A stretch of DNA of 64,000 bases from Micromonospora chaiyaphumensis (GTDB lineage Bacteria > Actinomycetota > Actinomycetes > Mycobacteriales > Micromonosporaceae), in assembly GCF_900091435.1 (NCBI RefSeq), contig NZ_FMCS01000007.1, forward strand, positions 1 to 64,000. The letters are read 5' to 3'. The notes beneath the pieces are model-generated. The model was not told the origin of the DNA. It did no database searches and worked only from the letters and a program-made list of their open reading frames with translations. The position numbers and the translations under genes are program-made. Positions 1 to 8,356 of the stretch are shown here, piece by piece (the stretch's first letter is position 1; each line of letters begins with the position of its first letter).

Positions 1-1
1 C

Positions 2-415
2 AAGAACATCGACGTGGACGCCATGGCCAAGGAGATGGGCACCACCGAGGCCGGCACCAACAGCATCAACGACATCACCCCCGTCCTGAACAAGGAGACC
101 GGCAAGCACTACCGGTCCGTCGAAATCCGCGACGGCAAGGCCGACGACAAGCAGACCGACACCCTGCGCGCTGACATCGTGCGCACCGTCGACGACGGCC
201 GCGCCGTGGTCGCCAACATCGCCGGCACCACCACCGACACCGACGGCAACACCCACTCCTTCGAAGGCGGCCACTACATCAGCGTCGTCGGCTACCGCGA
301 CAACGGCAACACCGTCACCATCGCCGACAGCGCCAACCCGAACATGGCCTCCTACCGCATCAGCGTCGACAACCTCGCCGACTGGATCGCCACCCGCGGC
401 TACTCCGCGTCCTGA
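2..415 (+). CDS. C39-like (papain-fold) peptidase, C-terminal part
   Basis: The reading frame is open from the first complete codon of the window, so the gene begins upstream and only about 137 C-terminal residues are visible. The visible part holds FEGGHYISVVGYRDNG followed by TIADSANP. A His in a GGHY/VVGY context with a downstream Asp is the His/Asp end of a papain-like C39 fold, as in bacterial C39-like peptidases and peptidase-related secreted proteins. The catalytic Cys would lie outside the window. The internal ATG codons are not starts. A strong hairpin follows the stop. Family assignment is fairly confident; substrate and secretion cannot be judged. Confidence 0.65.
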   Translation, partial: KNIDVDAMAKEMGTTEAGTNSINDITPVLNKETGKHYRSVEIRDGKADDKQTDTLRADIVRTVDDGRAVVANIAGTTTDTDGNTHSFEGGHYISVVGYRDNGNTVTIADSANPNMASYRISVDNLADWIATRGYSAS

Positions 416-437
416 TCCACCGCACCACGCAACACGG

Positions 438-470
438 AAGGGCCCGACCCCACCAAGGGGTCGGGCCCTT
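438..470 (+). terminator. Intrinsic terminator after the C39-like gene
   Basis: A perfect 14-bp stem (AAGGGCCCGACCCC and its complement) with a 5-nt ACCAA loop is followed by TTCGTCGTCTT. It lies 22 nt after the stop codon. Confidence 0.85.
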
Positions 471-632
471 TCGTCGTCTTGTCAGCGATCGCCCGCGTGC
501 GGCCTCGTCGGGCACCTCGACGTGCTCCAGCCGCCCCGGACGGCCAACGATGGCACACTGCCCACGGGCCCGGAAGCAGGGCTTCGCCCCGGGGACGTCG
601 GGGTGGTCGCGCGATCGGGGAGGAGCCGCGGT

Positions 633-2036
633 GTGGCGCTGCTGAGCTGGCTGTCCGAGTCGACCGACGAGCGGCCGGAGGCGGTCCGGGTCGACGACCG
701 GTCGGTGTCCTGGGTCGAACTGCGCCGGATGGCCGCCGCGGTCGCCGAAGACCTGGGCGGCGTCGGGCGGGTGGCCGTGCCGGCCACACCGAGTCTGGAG
801 ACCGTGGTCGGCGTGGTGGGCGGGCTGCTGGCCGGGGCGGCAGTCGTCCCGGTGCCGCCGGACGCCGGGCCGGTGGAACGCGAGCACATCCTGCGGGACT
901 CGGGCGCCGAGGCGCTGCTGACGCCCGCCGGCGGTGCGGTGGTCGACTCCCCCGCAGCGCCCCCGGCCGTGCCGGTCGACCTGACCCGGCGGTCGGACAC
1001 CCGGCACCTGGAGCCGGACCCGGCGGCCACCGCGCTGATCCTCTACACGAGCGGCACCACGGGCGCTCCGAAGGGCGCGGTGCTGTCCCGCCGCGCCGTC
1101 GCCGCCTGCCTGGATGGGCTCGCCGACGCCTGGTCGTGGACACCGGACGACCGGCTGGTGCACGGGCTGCCGCTGTTCCACGTGCACGGGCTGGTGCTCG
1201 GCGTTCTCGGCCCGCTGCGGCTCGGCAGCCGGCTGCACCACGTCGGCCGGCCCCGCCCCGAGCGGTACGCGGCCGCCACCGGCTCGCTCTACTTCGGCGT
1301 ACCCACGATCTGGTCGCGGATCGCCGCGGACCGGGACGCGGCGCGGGCCCTGCGCGGGGCGCGGCTGCTGGTCTCCGGCAGCGCCGCGCTGCCCGAGCCG
1401 GTCTTCGCGGCGCTCGCCGACCTGGCCGGCCACCGGGTCGTCGAGCGGTACGGCATGACCGAGACCCTGATCACCGTGAGCGCCCGGGCCGACGGGCCCC
1501 GGCGGCCCGGCACCGTGGGCCTGCCGCTGCCCGGGGTACGCACCCGGGTGGTGGACGAGCAGGGCGGCCCGCTGCCCGCCGACGGGATGGGCGAGCTCCA
1601 GGTGCGCGGCGACACGCTCTTCGACGGCTACCTGCACCGGCCGGACGCCGACGCGGCCAGCCGGACCGCGGACGGCTGGTTCCGCACCGGGGACGTGGCG
1701 ACGGTCGGGCCGGACGGCTGGCACCGGATCGTCGGCCGCGCCGCCACCGACCTGATCAAGAGCGGCGGCTACCGGATCGGGGCGGGCGAGGTGGAGGACG
1801 CGCTGCTCGCCCATCCCGGGGTCCGCGAGGCGGCCGTGGTCGGCACGCCGCACCCGGACCTGGGCCAGCAGGTGACCGCGTACGTGGTCGGCGACGGCCT
1901 GCGGGAGGCCGACCTGATCGATTTCGTGGCCCGGCACCTGTCGGTGCACAAGCGGCCCCGGCAGGTCCGGCTGGTCGACGCCCTGCCCCGTAACGCCATG
2001 GGCAAGGTGCAGAAGAACCTGCTGGCGCAGGCGTGA
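633..2036 (+). CDS. matB: Malonyl-CoA synthetase-like acyl-AMP ligase (MatB family)
   Basis: An ANL-superfamily adenylate-forming enzyme that activates a carboxylic acid with ATP and joins it to CoA. Visible motifs are the P-loop ILYTSGTTGAPKGA near residue 135, YGMTET, the hinge region TGDVATVGPDGW, IKSGGYRIGAGEVE, and the C-terminal PRNAMGKV with the adenylation Lys near 458. The order and wording of the motifs, including GLPLFHVHGLVLG, resemble Streptomyces MatB, which makes malonyl- and methylmalonyl-CoA for polyketides and lipids. The GTG start is chosen because GGGGAGGAG lies about 8 nt upstream; upstream in-frame codons lack this. At 467 residues it is slightly shorter than typical MatB. 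The malonate preference is inferred from similarity, not proven. Confidence 0.8.
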   Translation: MALLSWLSESTDERPEAVRVDDRSVSWVELRRMAAAVAEDLGGVGRVAVPATPSLETVVGVVGGLLAGAAVVPVPPDAGPVEREHILRDSGAEALLTPAGGAVVDSPAAPPAVPVDLTRRSDTRHLEPDPAATALILYTSGTTGAPKGAVLSRRAVAACLDGLADAWSWTPDDRLVHGLPLFHVHGLVLGVLGPLRLGSRLHHVGRPRPERYAAATGSLYFGVPTIWSRIAADRDAARALRGARLLVSGSAALPEPVFAALADLAGHRVVERYGMTETLITVSARADGPRRPGTVGLPLPGVRTRVVDEQGGPLPADGMGELQVRGDTLFDGYLHRPDADAASRTADGWFRTGDVATVGPDGWHRIVGRAATDLIKSGGYRIGAGEVEDALLAHPGVREAAVVGTPHPDLGQQVTAYVVGDGLREADLIDFVARHLSVHKRPRQVRLVDALPRNAMGKVQKNLLAQA

Positions 2037-2098
2037 CGCGCGCAGGTCGGCGTCGGGGCCGCGGGAACCAGGCGGCCGGTGCGGACGACTACCTGTAC

Positions 2099-2836
2099 AT
2101 GGCGTGTGAGCAGTGGCGGGAGATCCTGTCGGCGCAGCTGGACGGGGAGGCGACCCGGTCGGAGAGCGCGGCGGCCGAGGCGCACCTGGCGGGGTGCGCC
2201 GGCTGCCGGGGGTGGTTCGAGGCGGCCGTCGCGGTGACCCGGCGGGCCCGTACGCAGCTCGCTCCGCCGGTGCCCGACCTGGTCGACGCGGTGCTCGCCG
2301 CGGCCCCGCCGGCCCGGCCCGGGTGGCGGGAGCGCGTGGCCCTCGGCCTGCGCGGGGTGCTCGGGCTGCTCGGCGCGGTGCAGCTCGTGCTGGGCCTGAC
2401 CCAGGTCGGCCGGGAGGCCGTGATCGACCACGCGCACGCCACCGGCCAGCACCTCTGGCACGAGTCGGCGGCGTGGAACGTGGCCGTGGGCGCCGGCTTC
2501 CTCTACGTGGCGCTGCGGCGCTCCGCCCCGGCGGGGCTGCTGCCGATGCTCAGCGCGTTCGTCGCCACCCTGCTGCTGCTGTCGGTGAACGACCTGATCA
2601 CGGGGCAGGTGGCGGTGCAGCGGCTGGTCAGCCACGGCTTCCTGCTGGTCGGCTGGGTGGTGATGGTGCTGCTCGCGCGGCCCCGGTGGCGCCCGGGCGG
2701 CACGCCGCCCCGGCAGGGCCGGTCGGCCGGGTCGCGCTGGTCGCTGCGTACCGAGGAGCCGCCGGAGCCCGCGCCGCTGCGCCTGGTGCCGCCCATGCCG
2801 TACGCCGCGCAGGCCCGCGACCGCCGGGCCGCCTGA
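2099..2836 (+). CDS. Zinc-finger anti-sigma factor, membrane-anchored
   Basis: The N-terminus carries the ZAS signature H29-x3-C33-x2-C36 (HLAGCAGC), the module that holds ECF sigma factors. About four hydrophobic segments follow (near residues 80-105, 125-145, 150-175 and 185-200), so the sigma-binding domain is cytoplasmic on a membrane sensor. The start at MACEQW is preferred because the ZAS domain normally begins there; upstream in-frame sequence is Arg/Gly-rich. The gene converges with the ECF sigma gene, with stops 13 nt apart, which is the likely partner. The signal sensed is unknown. Confidence 0.75.
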   Translation: MACEQWREILSAQLDGEATRSESAAAEAHLAGCAGCRGWFEAAVAVTRRARTQLAPPVPDLVDAVLAAAPPARPGWRERVALGLRGVLGLLGAVQLVLGLTQVGREAVIDHAHATGQHLWHESAAWNVAVGAGFLYVALRRSAPAGLLPMLSAFVATLLLLSVNDLITGQVAVQRLVSHGFLLVGWVVMVLLARPRWRPGGTPPRQGRSAGSRWSLRTEEPPEPAPLRLVPPMPYAAQARDRRAA

Positions 2837-2849
2837 CGGGCCGGCCGGG

Positions 2850-3425
2850 TCAGACGACCCGGCTGCCCCGGGCCGGCCGCGCCTCGCCCTGCCACGCGGC
2901 GACCAGGTCCTCCCGGGCGCGGGCGACCCGGGACCGGATGGTGCCGACCGGGCAACCGCACACCTGGGCCGCCTCGGCGTAGGAGAGGCCGACCACCTGG
3001 GTGGCGACGAACGCCTCCCGCCGTTCCGGGGCGAGCCCGGCGATGAGCCCGCGCAGGGTCACGGCCTCGTCCCCGCCCGCGGTGACCGCCCCGGCCGCCT
3101 CGGCGGCGGCCTGCCAGTCGGGCAGCGCGGCCACCCGGGGGCGTGCCGTCGCGGCCCGGACGTGGTCCACGGCGACCCGGCGGGCGATGGCGAAGACCCA
3201 GGTGCGGGCCGTGGACCGGCCGGCGAAGCCGGGCAGGGCGCGCAGCGCGCGCAGGAACGTCTCCTGGGTGAGGTCGTCGGCCTCGGCGGGACCGGCCAGG
3301 TGCGCGAGGAACCGCCACACCGGGCCCTGGAGGGCCCGGACGAACGCGGCGGCGGCCTGCTGGTCGCCCCGCCCGGCCCGGTGCGCCCACCGGGTCACCT
3401 GCTCGTCGTCGGTCTCGGGGCTCAT
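2850..3425 (-). CDS. ECF-type RNA polymerase sigma factor
   Basis: A 191-residue sigma-70 family protein with only regions 2 and 4. Region 2 is seen in ADDLTQETFLRALRALPGF and RTWVFAIARRVAVDHVR. Region 4 is seen in ERREAFVATQVVGLSYAEAA and CPVGTIRSRVARARE, a helix-turn-helix that reads the -35 element. A Pro/Ala linker joins the two regions. It converges with the zinc-finger anti-sigma gene. Convergent rather than operonic arrangement means the two are not co-transcribed, which is less usual. No promoter of its own could be fixed in the 152-nt upstream gap. Confidence 0.85.
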   Translation of the reverse strand: MSPETDDEQVTRWAHRAGRGDQQAAAAFVRALQGPVWRFLAHLAGPAEADDLTQETFLRALRALPGFAGRSTARTWVFAIARRVAVDHVRAATARPRVAALPDWQAAAEAAGAVTAGGDEAVTLRGLIAGLAPERREAFVATQVVGLSYAEAAQVCGCPVGTIRSRVARAREDLVAAWQGEARPARGSRVV

Positions 3426-3577
3426 CCGCGCCCGGCCCGCCGGTCCACCACGGTCATGATCGACGGTACGGGCGCGAGGCTCGCTCGGTTCATCCCCGCC
3501 GTCCTCCCTGTCACCCCGCCACCGGCCGGACGGTCACCCGTTGGTCGGCCGACGAGGCCGGAAAGTTCCCGGCGCGC

Positions 3578-4051
3578 TCAGGAATCGACGGTCACCTCGA
3601 CCGGCCCGACCCGCAGGACGCCGTCGGTGAGCGGGGCACAGCGCACACCGCCCCGGCCGCGCAGCGCCTTCCAGGTGCCGGGCGCGACGGTGACGTCCAG
3701 CCAGGCACAGGGCGGGGCGGCCCGGTGGACCCGCAGGCTGACCGGCCCGTCGCCGGAGTCCAGGGTGAGCACCCGGCCCACCAGGTCGTCGACGGCGATG
3801 CCACGGGTCAGCACGTTGCGCCGGACCTGGGTGAGGTCGGCCCCGGGAGGCAGCGATTCCTGCGCGATCAAGGTCACGCTCGCCTCCCGGTGCGCCGGCT
3901 TGCCGAAGTAGCGGTCACCGACGATGCCCAGGCCGGCCCGGATCCGGACCTCCTCGACCAGCTCGCCCGGCGGCGCCGGGGCCGGGCCGTCGGCCGGCCG
4001 GCCCACGTAGCGGTGCACCGGCGAGGCCAGCAACTGGACGATCTGCGCCAT
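3578..4051 (-). CDS. MOSC domain protein
   Basis: A stand-alone MOSC (molybdenum cofactor sulfurase C-terminal) domain protein of about 157 residues. Visible features are the beta-rich LASPVHRYVGRP start, LGIVGDRYFGKPAHREASVTLI, RRNVLTRGIAVDDLVG and a single Cys in APPCAWLD. The RRN(V/I)xTRG motif and the downstream Cys are family hallmarks. Such proteins are thought to handle Moco or carry activated sulfur. The start at MAQIVQ is preferred over an upstream Met because the domain begins there. It is divergent from the next gene; no Moco biosynthesis gene is nearby. Confidence 0.75.
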   Translation of the reverse strand: MAQIVQLLASPVHRYVGRPADGPAPAPPGELVEEVRIRAGLGIVGDRYFGKPAHREASVTLIAQESLPPGADLTQVRRNVLTRGIAVDDLVGRVLTLDSGDGPVSLRVHRAAPPCAWLDVTVAPGTWKALRGRGGVRCAPLTDGVLRVGPVEVTVDS

Positions 4052-4140
4052 GTGCGGATTGTCGCACGGACGTACCGGCACCTAAGCGGACGATAGCCGC
4101 CCTCACGTGTCCACCCTCCGTGGAGGACGTTGTACCGGGC

Positions 4141-5364
4141 GTGACGACGAGACGGTCCACCCCGGCCGGGCGTCACCCCGAGCTGGGACGGCAGATTGCA
4201 TGGACGCGGCGCGAGAACGAGCGCCGGCGAAGTGCGTACGAGGCGGCGGCCCGGACGTGGCGCCGCCGCACCGAGCACCTGGAGCGGCTCCGGATCGAGG
4301 CGACCGGCTTCCACGGCTGCACCCTCCCCGGCACCGACCTGCCGGTCGAGCTGGACGACGGCGAGGTGGTCTACCGCATCGTGCCGGTCGCCGAGCTGGT
4401 CGAGGCGGAGGCCCGGCACCTGCCGGGGCTCCCCGTGCCGGACCCGGCGCCGACCGTGGACGTGTCCGACCCGGCCGATGGCGCGCTCCCGGCCGGGCTG
4501 CGGGTGGTCGACACCGGCGCCGCCGTGGTGACCGACCGGCGGGTCGCCTTCGCCGGGCGGGCCGGCCGGCGTGAGTGGGCCCACGACGACCTGCTCGGCC
4601 TCGGGCACCACCCCGACCTGCCGGTCACCCTGCTGCACCCCGGGGACGGCCGGCGCCCGGCCGGCCTGCGCGTTCCGGTCACCGGCGCGGCGAACGTCCG
4701 CTTCTACCTCACCCTCGCGTACGCCGCCGCCACCGGAACCCGGGACACGGTCGCCACGCAGCTCGAGGCGCTGCTGGCCGCGCACCGCGCGGCCCGGCCC
4801 CGGCCACCGCGACCGCTCGGTGTGGCGGACGCCCCGGTGCCACGGCGGCGTGCGGAGCGCCTGGTCGCGGCCGGCGCCGTGGCGGTCGTGGTGCTTCTCG
4901 GCGTGACGGCGGCAGGCACCTGGCCCGCGACGGCCGGGCCGGTGCACCCGACGGGGACGACCGCGGACGGTGCCGCCCCGACACCCGGCGACGTGCGCGC
5001 GTCCGAACCGGTCCTCGGCACGCCCGACGGCGCCGCGACCCGGTCGCCGGCCGGCGAACCCACCCCGCTCCCCCGGCCGGCAGACGGCACGCGGCGGCCC
5101 GGCACCGGAAGCCCGACCCCGGTCGGCACGGAGCGGATCGCGCTGCCGGTGCCGTCCCGCGCCACGACGCCCGCCCCGACCCCACCGACGACGCCACCGG
5201 CGGTGAGCCCGACCGGGAGCCCGGCCCCGACCGTCACCCCGACCGCGAGCCCCACCGGGACGCCCACCGGCTCGCCCTCCCCGAGCGACCCCGCCGGGTC
5301 GGGCATCTGCCTGGATCCGCTGCGGCTGCCGGTGGTGGACCCGCTGCTGTGCCGCCGGACCTGA
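4141..5364 (+). CDS. Unknown single-pass membrane protein with Pro/Thr-rich tail
   Basis: Not recognised as a named family. The first roughly 35 residues are Arg/Glu-rich and probably helical (RRENERRRSAYEAAARTWRR). Residues ~40-225 look like a compact cytoplasmic domain with the pattern VVTDRRVAFAGRAGRREW...LLGLGHHPD...VRFYLTLAYA, similar in style to bacterial PH-like domains. A hydrophobic segment near 245-263 is followed by a long Pro/Thr/Ser/Gly-rich stretch, probably outside the cell, ending with two Cys (GICLDPLRL...LLCRRT). The start is uncertain: GTG here is preceded at a long distance by GGAGGA, and another GTG lies 21 nt upstream. Confidence 0.55.
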   Translation: MTTRRSTPAGRHPELGRQIAWTRRENERRRSAYEAAARTWRRRTEHLERLRIEATGFHGCTLPGTDLPVELDDGEVVYRIVPVAELVEAEARHLPGLPVPDPAPTVDVSDPADGALPAGLRVVDTGAAVVTDRRVAFAGRAGRREWAHDDLLGLGHHPDLPVTLLHPGDGRRPAGLRVPVTGAANVRFYLTLAYAAATGTRDTVATQLEALLAAHRAARPRPPRPLGVADAPVPRRRAERLVAAGAVAVVVLLGVTAAGTWPATAGPVHPTGTTADGAAPTPGDVRASEPVLGTPDGAATRSPAGEPTPLPRPADGTRRPGTGSPTPVGTERIALPVPSRATTPAPTPPTTPPAVSPTGSPAPTVTPTASPTGTPTGSPSPSDPAGSGICLDPLRLPVVDPLLCRRT

Positions 5365-5382
5365 ACGGGGGCGGGCCCGCCG

Positions 5383-6474
5383 TCAGGGGGTGTGCGGGGT
5401 GAGCAGGTAGTCGTCGGCCTCCGGGCTCCACCGCAGCTCGACTGCCCCGCTCGTGGCGGCGGCCTTGGCGAACTGGAGGAAGCTGCGGTAGCCGAGCTTC
5501 TTCTCGCTGAAGTCCGGCCGCGCCCGGCGGAGCTGGTCCTTGAGCCCGGACAGCGGCACTGCGCCACCCTCGCCGGCCAGGTCCACGACCACGGACCGCA
5601 GCAGCGCGAAGGCCACCTCCCGGTCGCCCCGCTCGGGCAGCGACACCTCCGGGTCACCCTTGGCGGGTCCCGCGGCCAGCTCGATGACGTTGTGCCCGGC
5701 CAGGTGGCGCAGCAGTTCCCCGAAGGTGCGGAAGCCGTAGTCGGATTCGCTGAACGTCGGGTCCTTGCGGAGCAGCGTGCGCTTGAGGCCGGAGGCGGTC
5801 ACCTCGCCGCTGGAGCTGCCCTGCATGCCGGCCACGGTCTGGGCCACCAGCACGGCGAGCGTGTCGACGTCCCGCGCAGGCTCCTCCCCGGCCGACGGGG
5901 CCTCGGCCGGCGGCTCCGCCGGCAGCTCGGTCGGCGGCGGCGTCTGAGGCTCGGCCGGGCGGGCCGCCCGAACCCGGCGGCCGGCCGCCGGCGGCACGTC
6001 GACCCCTTCGAGGCGTTCGTAGAAGAGGAACTCGTCGCAGGCGGGCGGCAGCAGCGCCGACGTGGACTTCTCCACACCGACCCCGATCACCCGCTTGTTG
6101 AGTTCGCGGAGCTTGTGCACCAGCGGCGTGAAGTCGCTGTCGCCCGTGCAGATCACGAACGTCGAGATGTAGCCGCGCTCGAACGCCAGCTCGACGGCGT
6201 CGACGGCCATCTTGATGTCCGCGGCGTTCTTCCGCGAGGCGCCCATCCGCTGCGGAATCTCGATCAGCTCGACGTGCGACCGGGTGAGCATCCGCCGGTC
6301 CTCGTCGAAGTACGACCAGTCCGCGTACGCCCGGCGCACGACGACCCGGCCGCGCTCGGCGAGGGCGTCGGCGATCGGGCGGAAGTCGAACGGCCGGCCG
6401 CCGTGATGGTCCCGCACACCCAGCGCCAGGTTCTCGTAGTCGAGGAACAGCGCGATCCGGTCTTCCTGATCCAC
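5383..6474 (-). CDS. NYN (PIN-like) RNase domain protein with two OST-HTH/LOTUS domains
   Basis: The N-terminal 150 residues are a NYN/LabA-type domain: RIALFLDYENLA with the first Asp, AADIKMAVDAVELA and CTGDSDFTPLVHKLRE supply the acidic metal-binding residues of PIN-like nucleases. After a Pro/Glu-rich linker come two similar modules, near 210-280 (LKRTLLRKDPTFSESDYGFRTF) and 290-355 (LKDQLRRARPDFSEKKLGYRSF), matching the OST-HTH/LOTUS domain that binds RNA. The protein probably cleaves or binds RNA in the cytoplasm. The GTG start lies 7 nt after a TAGGCT -10 element, so the message is probably leaderless. Confidence 0.85.
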   Translation of the reverse strand: MDQEDRIALFLDYENLALGVRDHHGGRPFDFRPIADALAERGRVVVRRAYADWSYFDEDRRMLTRSHVELIEIPQRMGASRKNAADIKMAVDAVELAFERGYISTFVICTGDSDFTPLVHKLRELNKRVIGVGVEKSTSALLPPACDEFLFYERLEGVDVPPAAGRRVRAARPAEPQTPPPTELPAEPPAEAPSAGEEPARDVDTLAVLVAQTVAGMQGSSSGEVTASGLKRTLLRKDPTFSESDYGFRTFGELLRHLAGHNVIELAAGPAKGDPEVSLPERGDREVAFALLRSVVVDLAGEGGAVPLSGLKDQLRRARPDFSEKKLGYRSFLQFAKAAATSGAVELRWSPEADDYLLTPHTP

Positions 6475-6481
6475 GCCGGTC

Positions 6482-6487
6482 AGCCTA
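6482..6487 (-). promoter_or_regulatory. -10 element of the NYN-LOTUS gene (leaderless)
   Basis: TAGGCT on the minus strand, 7 nt before the GTG start, which places transcription and translation starts together. Confidence 0.5.
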
Positions 6488-6510
6488 ACGGTGCCGGCGT
6501 GCCGCTCCGG

Positions 6511-6738
6511 TCACCGCCGCCGCTCGTCGCGGTAGAGGGTGTTGCGGCGGGCCACGTGCTGGATCGCGTAGCTGGCGATCAGGAGCAGCAGGGCCAGCGC
6601 GACCTCGACGCCGGCGACCGCGCCGTTGGCGACGGTGAGGCCGAGCAGCAGGAGGATCAGCCCGACCACCGCCAGCAGGCCGGCCAGGAGCAGGCGGTTG
6701 CGCCTCCCCGTCGACCGGCCCTGACCGTCAGCACCCAC
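6511..6738 (-). CDS. Small two-helix membrane protein
   Basis: A 75-residue protein with a basic N-terminus (GRSTGRRNR), two closely spaced hydrophobic helices (LLLAGLLAVVGLILLLLGL and VALALLLLIASYAI) and a charged C-terminus. The GTG chosen has AGGAGG 8 nt upstream; an earlier in-frame GTG overlaps that ribosome site and is rejected. No family recognised. It lies between the NYN gene and another membrane protein on the same strand. Confidence 0.6.
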   Translation of the reverse strand: MGADGQGRSTGRRNRLLLAGLLAVVGLILLLLGLTVANGAVAGVEVALALLLLIASYAIQHVARRNTLYRDERRR

Positions 6739-6784
6739 CGCTGCCACCTCCTTCCGGCCAGCCTAGGTGCTGCCCCTGCCGGTC

Positions 6785-7501
6785 CTACCTCACTTCGTCG
6801 AAGGCCCCCCGCAGGATGGCAATTCCCGTGCCGACGAGCCAGACGGCCGCGAGAAGCCGGAACGCCGGCTCCGGCCGGACGAGCGGCGGCAGCAGGATCG
6901 AGAGGGCAGAGGCCGCCACCAGCGGTCCCACGAGTCTCCCGTAGCCGAACACCCACCGGGGCCGCCGATGGGAACGCCACGCGACCGCCGAGGCCGCCGC
7001 GATCAGCAGGCCGGCGCCGAGCAGGTGTGCCGCACCGCCGAGCACCAGCGCGGCCCTGCCGAGACCGGCGACGGTCGTGTCGCCGGCCTGCGTCGCCAGC
7101 AGCAGGGCCAGCCCGCACACCACTGAGGCGAACAGCGACCCCGCGGTGATCGCCGTACCCCAACCCAGCACCGCGCCGGCACGGGTGCCCTTCGTGTGCA
7201 GCGCCGTGCGCAGCCGCCACCCGAACCGGTACAGGGCGACCGCCGCCAGGATCTGCAACGCTGACTGGACGAGCACCGCCGAACGGCTGGCGGCATAGAA
7301 GTCACGCAACTGCGCGACGGACGCGTCGGGCAGGTAGAGGCTCTCCCCCGCCTTGAGCGCGCTGCCAGCCGCGATGCTGGCGACGAAGGCGGCCACGAAG
7401 ACGATGCCCCACCATCCCCAGCGCCGGCCCGGGGCGTTCGCCGCCCCCGGTCCGCGTCGTGGTGGCGCCCCGGCCGCACTCCCGAGCCGATTCTGTCCCA
7501 T
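6785..7501 (-). CDS. Multi-pass membrane protein of unknown function
   Basis: About 238 residues with a Gly/Ala/Pro/Arg-rich N-terminus and roughly six hydrophobic segments (WWGIVFVAAFVASIAA, VLVQSALQILAAVALYRF, GSLFASVVCGLALLLA, LVLGGAAHLLGAGLLIAAA, LVGPLVAASALSILLPPL, LLAAVWLVGTGIAIL). The pattern resembles small actinobacterial integral membrane proteins of DUF type, but no family motif is certain. The start MGQNRLGS has GGAGGGATC just upstream and is preferred over a longer in-frame form lacking a ribosome site. Confidence 0.6.
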   Translation of the reverse strand: MGQNRLGSAAGAPPRRGPGAANAPGRRWGWWGIVFVAAFVASIAAGSALKAGESLYLPDASVAQLRDFYAASRSAVLVQSALQILAAVALYRFGWRLRTALHTKGTRAGAVLGWGTAITAGSLFASVVCGLALLLATQAGDTTVAGLGRAALVLGGAAHLLGAGLLIAAASAVAWRSHRRPRWVFGYGRLVGPLVAASALSILLPPLVRPEPAFRLLAAVWLVGTGIAILRGAFDEVR

Positions 7502-7676
7502 TGATCCCTCCCTCTGGGCGGACGCGGCCGGACGAGCCGGGACGTGCGTCCATCGGCCAGTCATGTTTCCAAGGAGCGGGCGGCGCGTCGTCCGACGTGG
7601 GGCGGCCGTCGAGGTACGGCAGCGGGGGTACGCCCGTACGCTCCGGGACGTAGTCGGTCACCGGGGCAGCGTGGCC

Positions 7677-8231
7677 CTAGCGGCCGTTCGGCAGGTGCCC
7701 GGTGCCCTGTGCCCGGGGCCGCCGGTGGTCGGTGAGCCGGAGCCCGACGCCCCGTACGGCGACGACGGTGACGCCGGTGCCCAACTGGTCGAGCTTGCGG
7801 CGCAGCCGCTTCACCAGGGACTGCACGTCCGCCTTGTCCTGCAGCCCCTCGTCGTGCCAGACGCAGCGGTGCAGCTCGGCGTACGTCCAGACCCGCACCG
7901 GCTGGGTGGTCAGGCAGGCCAGCAGGTCGCGCTCGAGCCGGGTGAGGACGATCTCCCGGTCGCCCCAGCGGGCGGTGGACCGGGCCGCGTCGATCACCAG
8001 CGTGTCGTCCGGCGGCGGCGTCGGGGCGGGCGGTGGCGGGGTGTCGAGGGCCGCCGGCGTCGCTCCCGGCGACGCGAGCAACCGGCGCAGTTCGTCGAGG
8101 TCGGCGACCAGGAGCAGGGGCGCGACGCCGTCGAGAAGCTCGGTGAGGCGGACCCGTTCGGCCGGCGCCGAGGTCACCCCGATCACCAGCGGGAACGGAT
8201 GCTCCGCCCCGCTCGTCTCCTCCTCGGTCAC
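7677..8231 (-). CDS. Winged-helix (OmpR/PhoB-type) regulator with degenerate receiver
   Basis: The C-terminal half is a Trans_reg_C winged helix: LTRLERDLLACLTTQPVRVW, TYAELHRCVW, DVQSLVKRLRRKLDQLG and VAVRGVGLRL. The N-terminal ~55 residues (PLVIGVTSAPAERVRLTELL) have a receiver-like strand-helix start but lack the acidic pocket and the phosphoryl Asp, so it is probably not a conventional response regulator; no kinase is adjacent. A Pro-rich linker joins the halves. A close paralog lies beyond the protease gene. Both have a similar 23-nt element upstream. It is divergent from the S8 protease and may control it. The start is GTG behind a G-rich site. Confidence 0.75.
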   Translation of the reverse strand: MTEEETSGAEHPFPLVIGVTSAPAERVRLTELLDGVAPLLLVADLDELRRLLASPGATPAALDTPPPPAPTPPPDDTLVIDAARSTARWGDREIVLTRLERDLLACLTTQPVRVWTYAELHRCVWHDEGLQDKADVQSLVKRLRRKLDQLGTGVTVVAVRGVGLRLTDHRRPRAQGTGHLPNGR

Positions 8232-8278
8232 CGTTACCCCCCGCCCGGAGGTACCAGCGGCAAAAATTGCCGCACCTG

Positions 8279-8301
8279 GGAATCGCCGTGACAGTCAATG
8301 T
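8279..8301 (-). promoter_or_regulatory. Conserved 23-nt element upstream of regulator 1
   Basis: On the minus strand it begins ACATTGAC and ends GATTCC. It matches 17 of 23 positions of the element upstream of the second paralog. It may be a shared promoter or operator; it lies 48 nt before this gene's start. Confidence 0.45.
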
Positions 8302-8356
8302 CAACCGCCCCCCACCGAGGGGGACCTGTTGGTGACAAGTTGCTCACGTACGGTGC

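Noticed and set aside
480..632. Possible N-terminal extension of the MatB-like gene from 522
   Set aside because: No ribosome site and no family similarity there; GGGGAGGAG before 633 decides the start.
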